Shown piece after piece: positions 36,430 to 47,600 of a stretch of 64,000 nucleotides of DNA; the stretch's first letter is position 1, and every line of letters begins with the position of its first letter. Below the pieces are notes generated by a model. It searched no databases and was not told where the DNA came from. It saw only the letters and a list, made by a program, of their open reading frames with translations. The translations under genes and the position numbers were made by a program. Source of the stretch: Sisyra terminalis (Eukaryota > Arthropoda > Insecta > Neuroptera > Sisyridae); contig OY292274.1 of the NCBI GenBank assembly GCA_958496175.1, positions 47,192,630 through 47,256,629 of the forward strand, written 5' to 3'.

Positions 36430-36912
36430 AAACATAGCCGTAACCAACGAATACAAATATTCGGTCATAGATAGAATCATAATATCAAAATATACAAAAA
36501 ACCACTTTTCCCAATACTAAAAAAGACAGAAATATAAAACATCGAATTTCAACAATGTATTTATCACAAACGCCAACTTCTTTGAAAAAAATAATATTAA
36601 GAAAATCGAATATAGGAAAATTGTTAAATCATGCAGGAAAATAAAATTGAAAAAAAAAATGATAAAAATCATAGCTAAATAATTTTTGAACTAAATTTAA
36701 ACCTCCATACTTTGGCAAACAAGGATCACACAAGAACATTCTGGATGGATATAAAATAAATAAAGCCCAAAAATATGATCCAACCAAAATCCTTAGAGAA
36801 AAATGGTTAACAACAAATATTTTGCAAGAAATTTGTTTCAAATTTGACAAACTGAAAATAACACCTGACGATGCCAGCTTGTCGCCGTTGAAACGTACGT
36901 GTCATGCGATAT
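36430..36912 (+). pseudogene. Probable Penelope-like element coding remnant
   Basis: One frame at about 36443-36620 reads NEYKYSVIDRII, then (past a stop) FITNANFFEKNNIKKIEY. This resembles the VIDRII-KH and K-ANIFKKHNIK-AYK segments downstream of the reverse transcriptase fingers/palm in Penelope-like proteins. A second frame stays open for about 70 codons from 36698 to the stop at 36910-36912 and runs through the hammerhead core. Alignment is from memory without a search, and stops and frame changes are present. The hammerhead core about 240 bp downstream supports the assignment. Confidence 0.4.
36865..36897 (+). ncRNA. Hammerhead-like motif with ACGUACGU palindrome
   Basis: CUGACGA (36865-36871) and GAAACGUA (36890-36897) are correctly spaced, and ACGUACGU follows as a self-complementary stem III. 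The stem II strand (GCCAGC-UUGU-CGCC region) no longer pairs well, so this copy looks decayed. No inverted partner was found nearby. Confidence 0.45.
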
Positions 36913-38880
36913 AAGTAGTAATTAAAATAAAATATTCAACATAAAAATTGTAAATCATTTGAAAATCGTGTAACTATTTGCAATTGGGGAGATTCATGGT
37001 TTTGCAAATTCCCAAAATGAAATATTGTTTAACTTAGTTTAATATCTATTTCGTTCAGGTTCAGGTGGAGTATAACAAATCCTCGAAATGTAGAATTATT
37101 GTACTCTAATCCATAAAGTTAAGTTCTTCTTTTAATAGAACTCTTTTAGTTATTCCAGATTTAACTTTCTACATAATATTATCAGTAGAAGCCAACTCTT
37201 AACTAATGTAAGTTCTCAATAGAGTCTGCGATTAAATGTCGTAAATCTTATAACAATGTCAAGATGTGAGTAGAAACTTAGAAAAAAAAATAAAAATTCG
37301 GTTAACTGTTCCTCTGGCCATGTAATCCTTGTAGAACTATCTTCATCGTTCGCAAATATTTTATTTTAGTCCACAGTTGTGGCTAAAAGGTTTGTCCATG
37401 CTCTCTGAGTTAAGATATTTTCTTGTTAATAATTACTAGCTGTGTTACAAGTCATAACAATTAAATATTTTTTTTTGTTCTATCCAGGCCACCTGAAGCG
37501 TTATTCGAAACCAAAACCATAATTGAATCGAAAACTTCAAACATCAGATTTATATGAATGAAATTAAATATGAAAAATGGACAATACTTGATCTCATACA
37601 TCTAAACAAACAAGCGGACACAGACTTTTCCGTTCCATAAATAAATATCCACGATCATAAATCAAATATCGAGATTTCAAACAAGCTCAAAACGCAACAA
37701 CGAGCAATAGAGAAAAGGACATTTTGCCCCCAGCGAAAACATCACGAAAAATATATCTAGCAATGTACTTGAAGAACAAAATCGATGCACATCATCAATC
37801 GGTGAACACAATTGTGAGGAATTCGTTGCATGAATAAATTATTTCACCTTATGTAAACCTTATGTATGTAATATCGAAATGTATATGAGACGCTATCTCG
37901 TTTCCAATCGTGCTCAATTCGCTCCTTCAATGCATTTCTGTGCAGTTTGCAGTTATCAAACTTTAAAAACTTTAAAACTTCAACGCTGATTTATTGTGCT
38001 ACGACGAATCGACATTATGTTAATTGCATCAAAAACCATTGTTAAATCAAAAACTTCAAACTTCACCGAACTCCCCCGAAACTTTTCCGCCTCTAATTAA
38101 ATCATTATTTCCTCGCAATTTATAAATGGAGCAAAAAAAAAGAGTAAATTTACAGTTAAATCTTACAAAATAGCACGAGTCTTACAGGGTGGGTTTATGT
38201 TTTCGATAATGCCTGCAGCAGTTCGATGTTCATTCTCTTTTGTGTTATTATCGTGAATGCGTCGACAATATGGAATTGGACGAGTGGAATACGAATGGTA
38301 CAATGAAGATATTCAAACAGTGATTACGTCCACAATCTAGCGGTCAGATAATGTCTGATTTATTCAGTGGATGAACACCCTCTGTGCATATAGGGGATTC
38401 GGTACATCGGGGACGGCGACAGCCGTAACAATCGACCCCTTTCATGTATGATGTTAATTTAAAATAAATTAGAAAACGGGAATTTAAATGCAAATATTAG
38501 AAAAAAAAAAGTTGTCAATGAAAATTAGCAATTAGTGAGATAAGGTGAAATGAAATCTGATCGATGAATTTATTTGCTTTATAACGCTTGGAATGAGTGG
38601 CCAAAAATTTTTAATGTATTTTCTTAAAGTTTGTATAACTTTATGTACGAAATTAATGTATTAACATATTGAATACTGTTCTATTCAAAAGAATCTAACC
38701 AACTATATTATGAATGTATCTGCATTTTTTCTGTATTTTTGGTTATTTCGAAGTATGAAAACGGTTTGCAGATAAACTTTATAACACTTCGTTTGAGAAT
38801 AAACTAATTAGAAAAATGGTGACAAGTTGGTAAAGTGAGTCCAATAATGCCAATATTAAATTAATTATTTGGATTCATCA
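36913..38880. other. Unique DNA; balanced block at about 37640-38450
   Basis: The segment at 38180-38445 is clearly richer in G+C (for example around 38380-38440) and non-repetitive, without a coding frame. It is a candidate conserved non-coding block. The remainder is ordinary A+T-rich DNA. Confidence 0.3.
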
Positions 38881-38892
38881 AAATGTACTGAA

Positions 38893-38944
38893 TAAAAGAT
38901 TAAAGATAAAAGATAAAAGATTTGCCTTGATAAAAGATTTGCAA
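38893..38944 (+). repeat. Short imperfect tandem repeat (GATAAAA-type)
   Basis: Units of GATAAAAGATT / AAAGATAAAAGAT recur four or five times with an interruption (ttgcctt). Confidence 0.75.
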
Positions 38945-39404
38945 ACAAAACAAAACACATTATATGGAAACTTCTCCAGGATTATAAAAAATCAATTTTT
39001 TGGTAAACATAACAAGACATAAGATTTCTTAAAAGGATCGGATCATTCTGGAAAATTTCATCTGTTGGCAACCTAAATTTTATCGTAATGAATAGTTAAT
39101 ACTTATGCACATTCAAAGAATTCAAGGGATGTGGAGAACGATTGAATAATCATATTCTGTTTGCTTATCATGTTTCTGATTGGAAATCGGTTCAATATTT
39201 TGAAATCAATTGAAACCAAAAATAGAATCTCGATATACAGAAATAGTTGAAATTAACCATCGAAAACCAGAATATATATTTTCTTTTATACATATATTGG
39301 CCATTGGAATTGTGGTTCTTTTATTCAATTTGATGGCAGGAATCTAGGATGGTAGAGAACACACTTCTATTGGTGTGACTCTTAATTTAATTCAAATTTT
39401 CTTC

Positions 39405-39840
39405 TTTAATCGTCTCGTAGTTCATTAGTTAAGTACCATAAAACATCTGCCAGTTGTCTAAGCATTTTTGATTGAGCTCGTTATATGATTTTTATGCTAG
39501 ACTTCCTGGCAGAGCCCCAAAGCTCAATGCCGTATGTCCAGAATATTATTGATTTGTATAGAAAAACTTTATTGTAAAAGAAAAGTTTTGAGTGTTTTCC
39601 CAATAATCAGTATAGTTTAGAGTGTTGTATGTGGTGGGCAAATCCGAGGTGTACAATACATATAGAAGGGGATCCAAAACACTTCCTTGACCACACCAGG
39701 TTAAAAATTGTGTGTATCGGAATAGGCAGAGTTGACTTTTGTTTTGAATTTTCGATCTTCTAGGTACGATTTTTAAAATGTCTAGAAGGATTATGTTTCT
39801 ATTTTTTACAGGACACCATCGTACTATACTTTGTCAAGAT
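39405..39840 (-). pseudogene. Jockey-type non-LTR retrotransposon reverse transcriptase, degenerate
   Basis: The minus-strand translation keeps several reverse transcriptase landmarks in the right order. They are DKV*YDG (39835 down; stop where Trp is usual), SYLEDRKFKTKVNSAYSD (from 39769), P-G-V with one frameshift into QGSVLDPLLYVLYTSDLP (near 39695-39640), NYTDYW where the catalytic FADD box would be, then LYKSIIFWTYGIELWGSA and RAQSKMLRQLADVLWYLT. A deletion follows the catalytic box. WTYGI-LWG and the RFQ-K-LR...PWY segments are typical of Jockey-clade elements. The stops, the frameshift and the lost Asp pair make it inactive. Confidence 0.85.
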
Positions 39841-39986
39841 TGGTTTATTTTGAAACCGGAATATAAAAACAATTATAAAACTGAAATAAAGGAAAACAAA
39901 AATTAACCACAGTTTTACTTCGATCGATAAAATTTTGAAAATAAAGTTACTAAAACAGCTTGGCAGTAAAATAACAATTAAGTTCA

Positions 39987-40181
39987 CTTTATAAGTTAAA
40001 AGCTTCATACTTGACTTTGGCATATATCATGGCATAAAATCATTGTTTGGTTTTTTACTTTGAAATCAATACCTTCAAGGATGGTTCAAGAAAGATACTG
40101 ATTCCAAAGTAAAGAACCAAACAATGATATTATGCCATGATATATGCCAAAGTCAAGTATGAAGCTTTTTTACTTATAAAG
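39987..40181. mobile_element. Near-perfect hairpin / foldback element (about 85-bp arms, about 20-bp loop)
   Basis: 39987-40073 is the reverse complement of about 40096-40181 with only a handful of differences (for example TTAAAAGCTTCATACTTGAC, and ATCATGGCATAA against TTATGCCATGAT). The loop is only about 20 bp. It lies beside the Jockey relic. If transcribed it would give a long double-stranded RNA hairpin. High arm identity suggests recent origin. Confidence 0.85.
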
Positions 40182-40465
40182 AGAATTTACAGAAGAATGC
40201 GTAAAAGTTTTCTTATATTTTCAATCAAAAATAAAATTATAAAAAAAAAATAGGATAAGGATTAACATTGGAAAATATTTAGTTAAAAACGAAAGTTACT
40301 TTTTAGAAATATTGACTAACAGATATTTTTTTAGAAATATTACAAGATTACAACCGAAAAAAGTTATTAACTTTTTAAATAAAATTTCACAATTATCAAA
40401 TACCAATCACAATAGAGAGACCAACATACAGTAGCCAATTAGACGAGATTTCATTTTCTTCTTTA
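40182..40465. other. A+T-rich DNA, no gene
   Basis: No gene or repeat was recognised in this short gap. Confidence 0.4.
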
Positions 40466-40469
40466 CTTG

Positions 40470-40745
40470 AATAGAAATTGTATTAAATTAATGGATAATA
40501 AAATATGTCCTTTGACTCAAATTCTTCTTTATTACGAATATATATGAAATTTATAAATAATAAATTATTATAAACAGATATGAAATTTGTTTACAATTGA
40601 CAAAATAACCATTACCAGATGATGACAGCCAAAAACTGTTGAAACGCGTCGTAATAAAGAAGAATTTGAGTCATAGGACATATATTATTATCCATTAATT
40701 TATTAATTGTGACTCGGAAATAAATAGAATACTTACTAATGTTAA
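40470..40745. mobile_element. Hammerhead element 5 (inverted-repeat, left arm truncated)
   Basis: The left arm at about 40486-40537 (AATGGATAATAA...CTTCTTTATTACGA) mirrors the right arm at about 40650-40705. Only the right side keeps the hammerhead core, at its inner end; the left arm stops exactly where the core would begin. The segment at 40681-40745 also matches 57229-57295, defining a tail (GTGACTCGGAA..AATACTTA..AATGTTA) of this family. No convincing target duplication was found. Confidence 0.6.
40616..40650 (+). ncRNA. Hammerhead ribozyme motif, ACGCGU palindrome (element 5)
   Basis: The core is CAGAUGA instead of CUGAUGA. Stem II GACAG/CUGUU (5 pairs including one G.U), GAAACGCGUC (40641-40650) with palindromic ACGCGU and cleavage C, and a perfect five-pair stem I (AUUAC/GUAAU) are all present. 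The U-to-A change in the core probably impairs cleavage. The rest fits the dimeric hammerhead design very well. Confidence 0.6.
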
Positions 40746-42394
40746 ACAAATTTTATAGTAGGTTAGAGTAACAACCAAATCTGGAAGATCTTTAATTCTA
40801 ACCCTATACAAAGAGACTACTTACATAAGAAAAATTTCTCTAGTTTTCAATAATTATATAAATAAAACGATGCTTTCAGAAATATTTAAATAAAAAAAAG
40901 TAAAAAATATCGCTTAATTTTGTTCAGGTTTTTTACTTGAGAAAATCTTTTTTAATTAGTCCTTTTTTTGGATATGAAACTATTAAAGTTGGAGTAAAAT
41001 TCAAGAAGTACTCAAAATAAGATTAAGGAATCTAACATGGTTTTTTTCTTAAAGGAAATATTTAAAATTTGATTTTTAGTTTAGTAAAAAAAATCTTTTG
41101 CTGTGAAAGAAGTTATTTTTATAATTTTAATTTACCAAGAACTACGTATACCCTCTTATAATACATCGTAAGATTCCCGCAGTATCACCTTCTAGCGAAC
41201 GACGAAATTCTCAATTTACCAACTCCACCAATTCCCAATTTTCCACTTGTTTTCTCTCGAATTTTGCAAATGTTTAAGTTGAAACTCACCGCAAAGAAAA
41301 CATTTTCCCATTCATTAAATATTATACATCTCACATCATCAGCGTATTTTCTAAGCAAATACGAAAAAGAAACAGCAATGTTGACACTACAATAATATAA
41401 CTAAACATATAATATCGTAACGAGACGCAACGTAACGTAAAACGGGGTTAAAATAAATTCTATTTGAAAAGCGCGAGTTCGAATATTAAACTCGAACTGT
41501 CACCGACAACATTTTTCGATCTAACGAAAAGAAAAAACGCCGAGGACGCGACAAACGGGGTGCGGGAGGAATGCTCGGGAGATGAAGCGGGATAAATGAT
41601 TGTTCAAATACACAAAAACGTACTTTCAAAATCAAAATAAGCTTCTCATCCAATTCGTTTCATTATTTTGACTAAGAAAAGCATTTATCAACACGAGAGA
41701 TTTACATTTGAATTATTTCAATTCTCTCTCTGGAAAAAAATAGGAAAAACGGGAAAAAGCTTTCATACAAAAGACGCCATTGTCTTATCCCTGAAGTTAA
41801 TTAATAATGCTTCAGAGTTCTCTGCAGGAAAAAAAGGGCAAAAATACTTCATTTTTCAAATTAATTTTCTCAGATAAACGATAGGTTATCGCAAGGGTTA
41901 TAACAATAAAAATTTATTTGTTCCAATATAATTAAATTTATTGCATTTTGCATTTGCTTTAAGAAATCTCTAACGATTTTTTTTTGTCGAGAAACGAACG
42001 CCAATCGGTGTGATTTATGTGTCGGTTGTTTTGGCGATTTGGGGGATAAAAATGGTGCCGTTGGGGTGAGATAAGGGATGTGTCGCGCGACGCAGAAGGG
42101 TGTGACGAACACATAAACGTTTTTACAAAGTTTAATGATCAGAACAAGTTTTATTCGATACTCAAATCACAAATAAAACTCAGCTAAATCGTTAAACGAA
42201 AATCGTTAAACTATCGAAAATACAGACATTCCTGGTTCGGTAATTTACGTGAATTAAACCACTTTAGTTTCCAGAGTTCAACCAGACTATTTTAAAGATT
42301 TTCCCAGTAGTTTCAATCTAAGGTGTTTTAACCAAAACTTTTAAAAGTTGATCACAAACCTTGACTACTGTTTCCGCATCAAAAAATTGAACTT
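40746..42394. other. Unique DNA; G+C-richer islands at 41480-41600 and 41990-42115
   Basis: Two short islands stand out from the A+T-rich background: one with gccgaggacgcgac-type sequence, one rich in G on the plus strand (around 42010-42100). Frames across them (69 codons at 41668, 80 codons minus at 41870-42112) show no family motifs. They are candidate conserved regulatory or unrecognised exon sequence. Confidence 0.3.
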
Positions 42395-42426
42395 CAGCTT
42401 ACCTGAAAATAAAAAAGAAGCATTAA
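42392..42426 (-). promoter_or_regulatory. Recursive-splice (ratchet-point)-like site, minus strand
   Basis: On the minus strand GCTTCTTTTTTATTTTC is followed by AG|GTAAGC (AG at 42404-42403, GT at 42402-42401). A pyrimidine-rich 3' splice site is fused to a good 5' splice site. The type and strand are the same as at 10146. The pair supports, but does not prove, a long minus-strand intron across the window. Confidence 0.4.
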
Positions 42427-43225
42427 CAAAAATAAATTCCCAATCGGTTTATTTTACGTGTAATTGGGGGGACTTTTGCAAATGCGGAATGGAAAAGCGT
42501 GGCAATTGAAACACAAAGACAATGTATGTAATGACTTCTCGTATGTTCCGAGTCAATTATATTATGAAAGTTTTAACGATCTTAATATCTCTGATAACTC
42601 GAAATTAAAACATTAAGTTTAACAACTGGCTGCTGTTGGTACAAATTGTTACATTTCCAGCATCCCAAACCATTCTTCGTCGTCTTTGAGCAGTCAACGA
42701 ATTGCGTGCATAGAAATTAAATCTCTGCAAATTAACATCAAATACACAAAGATAACACGACTCTAAAGCATTGCATGCTAAACGAGGAGATTTACCAGGT
42801 TACATCTAGTTTTAAGTCCCTGTTTTAACTAAGCATTACAAAGGAAACGGAATAAAAACAGGGACCTTTATTTGTTAATTGATTGAGTAAATAGATGAAA
42901 ACGATAGGATTTGTGAGTTTACTTAAAAATTGGTTTAAATGAGTAGCTTTCTATAACGAGTAGCAGATTTGCGGGTAATTAAGGACGAAGAAGAGAAGAA
43001 TTTTAATTCTTCAAGATTTAATTTGAATACGAATTAAAGCTTTGTGTGCTTTGTTTTGTTAACTTCTTAAAGTTTCGCGAGTTCGTAATCTTTAAAAGGC
43101 GACAAAAAGGAAACTAAAATATTATATACTAAGAAAAAAAATAAAAGATAGAATCAAGAATTAAAAAAGATAATTATAAACATCCAATTTTAATATAATA
43201 TTTGAACAAATTATAAATATTTTTA
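42427..43225. other. Unique DNA, no gene
   Basis: No gene, repeat partner or structured site was recognised. Confidence 0.4.
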
Positions 43226-43226
43226 C

Positions 43227-43475
43227 TAGAGGACCCGGAAAACTTTGTACCACCACATATTGAATTGTGAAAATTGATTTAACGATATCGATAATAAGAC
43301 TACATTTTTAATTATGGGTATGGATATAAATAAATGTATAAACTTGATTATAACAAATTAAATGCGTTTTTAAATATACATTTTAATTTACATATTTAGG
43401 TTCATATCTATATGAACATTGGATATATTAAAACTCATATGCAAACAAAAATTCATTAAATCACACTTATTTATG
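43227..43475 (+). repeat. Dispersed repeat D, copy 1
   Basis: It is collinear with 63160-63400: GACC-CGGAAAACTTTGTACCAC start, GATATCGAT, AAATGC..TTTTTAAATATACATTTTAATT, CATATTTAGG, ATATTAAAA-T-ATATGCA-ACAAAAATTCATTAAATC. The start resembles a transposon end, but the class is not fixed. Confidence 0.65.
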
Positions 43476-44315
43476 AGTTTTTTGACACACATTGGATATT
43501 TTACACACATTTTTATTTTTTGATAGTATCCCTCAAAAAATTATGAATTTTATGGCCAATTTACTCCTAAGGTCTCTATTAGTCAGGAATGTTCCTGTTT
43601 TCTTCAGTACATCGTCAAATAGAATATTTGTTTGTTTTTTAATCATTTTACAGTTCACCACATTATTAAGGTGGTCCACCTTTCTGCATTAGTGGATTGA
43701 AGCTATTTGAATGTACTACCATGTTCCGATCTTATTCTGGTAATTATTTTATACCTTCTATAGTTTGGAGTGATCTATAGTATTTTAGCCATCGTAAGAT
43801 ATGTAACATATTTTATTTAAGAGTTCAACGGCCAGTTGATTAGGATTATCGTTAAGGCGAATCTGGTAACTAACTAACTAAGTGACTAGTAATTGATTCT
43901 GAAGTTTTAGTTACAGTAGTCCAGTAAATATATTTTTTCATATTCAACGCGGTTTTTAGCATAAGAGACTATATTATTACTTTTCTTTTATTTTTTAGTC
44001 GATACAGAAAAATAACTAATATAAATAGAAAACTAATTTTTAGTTCTTAAAAACTTGTTTTTTAGCAGAGAATTTGAATTGAGAGTCATTTGGGAGTCCA
44101 AAAATGATTAGTGCGCTTAAAGATCTTCTATGACGTCACAGTACGCATCAGAATACGTAATAAAACTGAGATATATACAGATCATTGAGGGGTTACCATA
44201 GAAAAAATAATAACTTACACAGTTTTTGATACGTTTCACTAGTTTTCTCCATGGAAAACATGTTTATACCCTAAAAATTACTTTCAATTTTTTTCCTTAG
44301 GAATTGAGGTTGTGC
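43476..44315. other. Unassigned DNA between repeats D and E
   Basis: A minus-strand frame at about 43690-43540 (NVVNCKMIKKQTNILFDDVL...) could be a worn transposon coding fragment, since it lies between two repeat blocks. I cannot match it to a family. Confidence 0.25.
44131..44138. promoter_or_regulatory. Palindromic CRE-like site TGACGTCA
   Basis: This is a perfect bZIP (CREB/ATF-type) palindrome. Further copies are at 44435-44442, 49799-49806 and 50136-50143. Binding is not shown. Confidence 0.35.
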
Positions 44316-44317
44316 AG

Positions 44318-44605
44318 ATTGTAAATGGTTTAAATAATTGACATAATATTTAAACGATTAAAACAACATTCCCTTTTGTGTTAAAATACATTTGCCAAAG
44401 GAAAACATTCATGGGATTTTAAAGTATCGTAATATGACGTCATTGTATTGCTGGACCAATAGGAAATATCGTTTTAGGCATTCGAAGTTTAACGATTTTG
44501 TTTCGCATTTTGAAATGAATATTTATTCAATTTTTCCAAGTAAAGTGAAAAATTAACAGCTATGTTATGTTTTGATAAAAGTTTAGAACATTTTTATAAC
44601 ATTTA
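44318..44605 (+). repeat. Dispersed repeat E, copy 1
   Basis: It is collinear with 53797-54085: TGTAAATGGTTTAAATMATT, GGATTTTRAAGTATC, GACSTCATT-TA-TGC-G, TTTTAGRCATT, TTTTGCATTTT-AAA, TTAACARC..TTTTGT. This copy contains an intact TGACGTCA (44435-44442), which reads TGACCTCA in copy 2. Confidence 0.65.
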
Positions 44606-47600
44606 ATATTATTTTCATTATATTCATTTATATTCATTCATCCCGTTTAGGTTTGTAGTAATTCATCTGGTGTTAATATTCGCTAGTTTTCTTCTTAGTA
44701 TGATTATTTTTATTATATATAAATTTCATTAAGTATAACCAAATAAGCCAAAATCATTTGTATTTGCTTTTCTATTTTTGCTGAAAATAGTAAGTTGTTA
44801 GCGGATTTTTGGCAAACTTTCCAATAGTTAAGGCTTTTATATTTCTACAGTGATGATATTGGATTCTGAGTAGAAACAATTATCCTCCATATTAGAAAAT
44901 TCCTCTTCCACTTCGATATTTTTACTCATTTATAGGAGTTTTAATTGTCTATTCTGTCTATAAATTAGATAAAAGCTATTGGTAACTTTAGTTAATTTCA
45001 AATTTGTAAGGGGTGTTTAAGATTTGGTACCAAATGTCAATTTTCTTAGTCAAAAACTACGCAAGTAAAAGACTAAAGAATGTATTGATTAACATCTCTT
45101 TGGAACATTTCTTTTGATTAAAAAAGCTGAAGAACTATTTTTGTTTTCTTTTTTTTGAATATGAATTTAAGCTTCTTGTTAAAAGCTATCGATACACAAT
45201 TTCTGATCGAAGAGCTGATTAAATTTAAGCTTGAAAATAATAAATGTTTTAAATTCAAAATGTTTATCTTTCGTATGTAAACTCGAATTACAAAAAGGAT
45301 TTTATGCAGTTTTATTAACGAAACGAACGTAATTAAAAGCGGATTAGTGTTGTTAGAGCAATGAGATAAACAAAATTCACTGGAATTCGCTCTTTTTTCT
45401 AATTAATGTTTCGATTAAATCCCTTTAACGCAACCTAAACCTCAATTTTCCAAAGCAACCACAGGCAAAAATCCTCTACAAAACGAAACAAAAAATTTAA
45501 TCGAACATTTGTACCCATTAATATTCCGATCCGAACGAATACACATATGACCATTTCGAGGGAGCCAAGATGGAATAAATAATCATATTTGGATTCATTC
45601 AAACTTTCTTCACATATCAGAAATTTTATTTACATGGGAACTCACATTTTATAATAAGCACATGTTTGGTAATTTTAATTATTTGGCCTTGACTTTTCGA
45701 AACAGAGTTTGAAATAAATGGAAAAAAACATAAAAATTTCTACTGCGCTATTTAAGGCGAATAGAATTTGTTCCGGTAAGAGATTTATTAGCATAGTCAA
45801 AGTGTTCTCAGAAAATGAATGACCACTTTTGAAATTAATGCAAATAAATTAAATGAACTATTTAGTTCTGCTTTGTTTCGGCTACAATTTAAATTCAAGG
45901 CATTAGAAAAAACTGAACTTTTTTGGCATCGTTTCCACTATAGTTTTTAAAGTAACATTATGACAGGACTACGTACTAAATTTGGAATTAAAGAACTGAG
46001 AAGAAAACCAAGAAAGAAAAAAAAAATATCTTCTTATTTTTTTCTTGAAACTACATAAATCACTTTAGAAACTTAATGAGAACTGAAGAGATTTACCTAT
46101 TTAAAGTAGTTAACAATTGATGGTGAACGATAAAATAAAACATTTTATTTTGATTTTTCCGAAATTCCATTTTAAATACAGATGTAATCATTAGATCAAC
46201 CTTAAATAGACATGGTTTAGTAGCTACTCTGTGTTCTTTGAATTAATCAGAGATTATACTCAATCAAGCTTGACTTATTCAATGGATATCTCACCTTTAG
46301 TGTACTCTATTACCAAAAAAACATATTTTTTATGGGGTTATACGCAGTGGCAAGGTCAAAAACACGTTTTGTTACAATTTTTTTGGCGAAAGGAGTTTTC
46401 TTTGACAAATACAACAAGTAGTAATAAATGCAGTAGTAACTTTGAACTTTGTTTTCCTATTTTTTTAAATATTGATTTGCATTACTCCTGTAGCCGATCT
46501 CCTGTAGGTCCTTCAAAAACAAGATCCAACATATAAAAAAATCCAAAGATTCTATTAATGGATAGATAAATCAAGATATTGATCGAAGGATTTAAGGATA
46601 TTTTAATTTTTAGCAAAATCGTAGCTCCGAAAAATTCAATTTTTGACAATTGTTTTTTTCGTTAAATTACATCAAAATAATTAACTGAAGTCTTATTTCT
46701 TCGATTAAGGCCTGAAGAATGTACTGACGAAGATTGCATTAAAATTTTAGAGCGTTTGGTTCAACTGTTTTTAAGAAATCGTACTTACCGACTTGGAAAA
46801 CACTGTTTTGAGAAAAAACCAACGTTTTAAAAGAAGTTTACATATCGTAAAATGGTCTTTACAACTATGGGTACAATCTTCAAGAGTATTCATTGGAACG
46901 ATTTAAATTTTTCAGAGAATATACTGAAATTCATGTACCTATATTCTAAAAATGTAACAAAAAATAATTTATTTTTTAAATTTCTAACAGCGTTCCAGGT
47001 AGGAATTCATAATTAGCCCAATCTTACCCACAGATTAGCAAAGCTCTGAAATGATATCACCAAGCTGAATTCCAGTTTCAATTTTAGCTAAAATAAAAAA
47101 AAATCTAGGAAAAGAAACATATCAATTTTTACAACTCAAAATTATATAAAACCTAATACAATTTAAAAACGATTATAGTTATGGACTTTTTTTGTTATCT
47201 TGAATGAATTTTGACGTTGTTGCTTGGTCAACCCTTGAGCCAGGCTTGTATGCCAAAGCTTGGCAATTAACATATGACCCAAGACTGGTCCTGTTATTAG
47301 TACTGGGAGTTCTTACAAGGAGTATAAGAATTTTTTTTTAATTGATTCACAAGGACGAGATTTGGAGACCTTCAACACTGCAGCCTTAGGATTGCTGTGT
47401 TACCTGGATTTCTATTTTATCTTTTGTAAGCTAAGGAGCCGAGCATATTTCAGCAACTAGCAAAGTAGGTCTTGTTTGACTAATTCATTACTAGGATCGG
47501 AGATCCCCAGTTCTTTTAGTCACCAAACAGAGCAGTTGAAACAATATTTATAACAATTCAAATATTTCAGTATTTTGAACATTTTTTTCAAATGTAAGGG

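Noticed and set aside
36629..36850. 73-codon minus-strand frame
   Set aside because: It is antisense to the stretch that looks like a Penelope-like remnant; the composition of the opposite strand explains it.
39799..40023. 74-codon minus-strand frame ending in QNKPILTKYSTMVSCKK
   Set aside because: Its end is an out-of-frame reading of the Jockey relic and its start lies in the adjacent hairpin.
46705..46740. CTGAAGA and CTGACGAAG strings resembling a hammerhead core
   Set aside because: No GAAAC half follows at the right distance.
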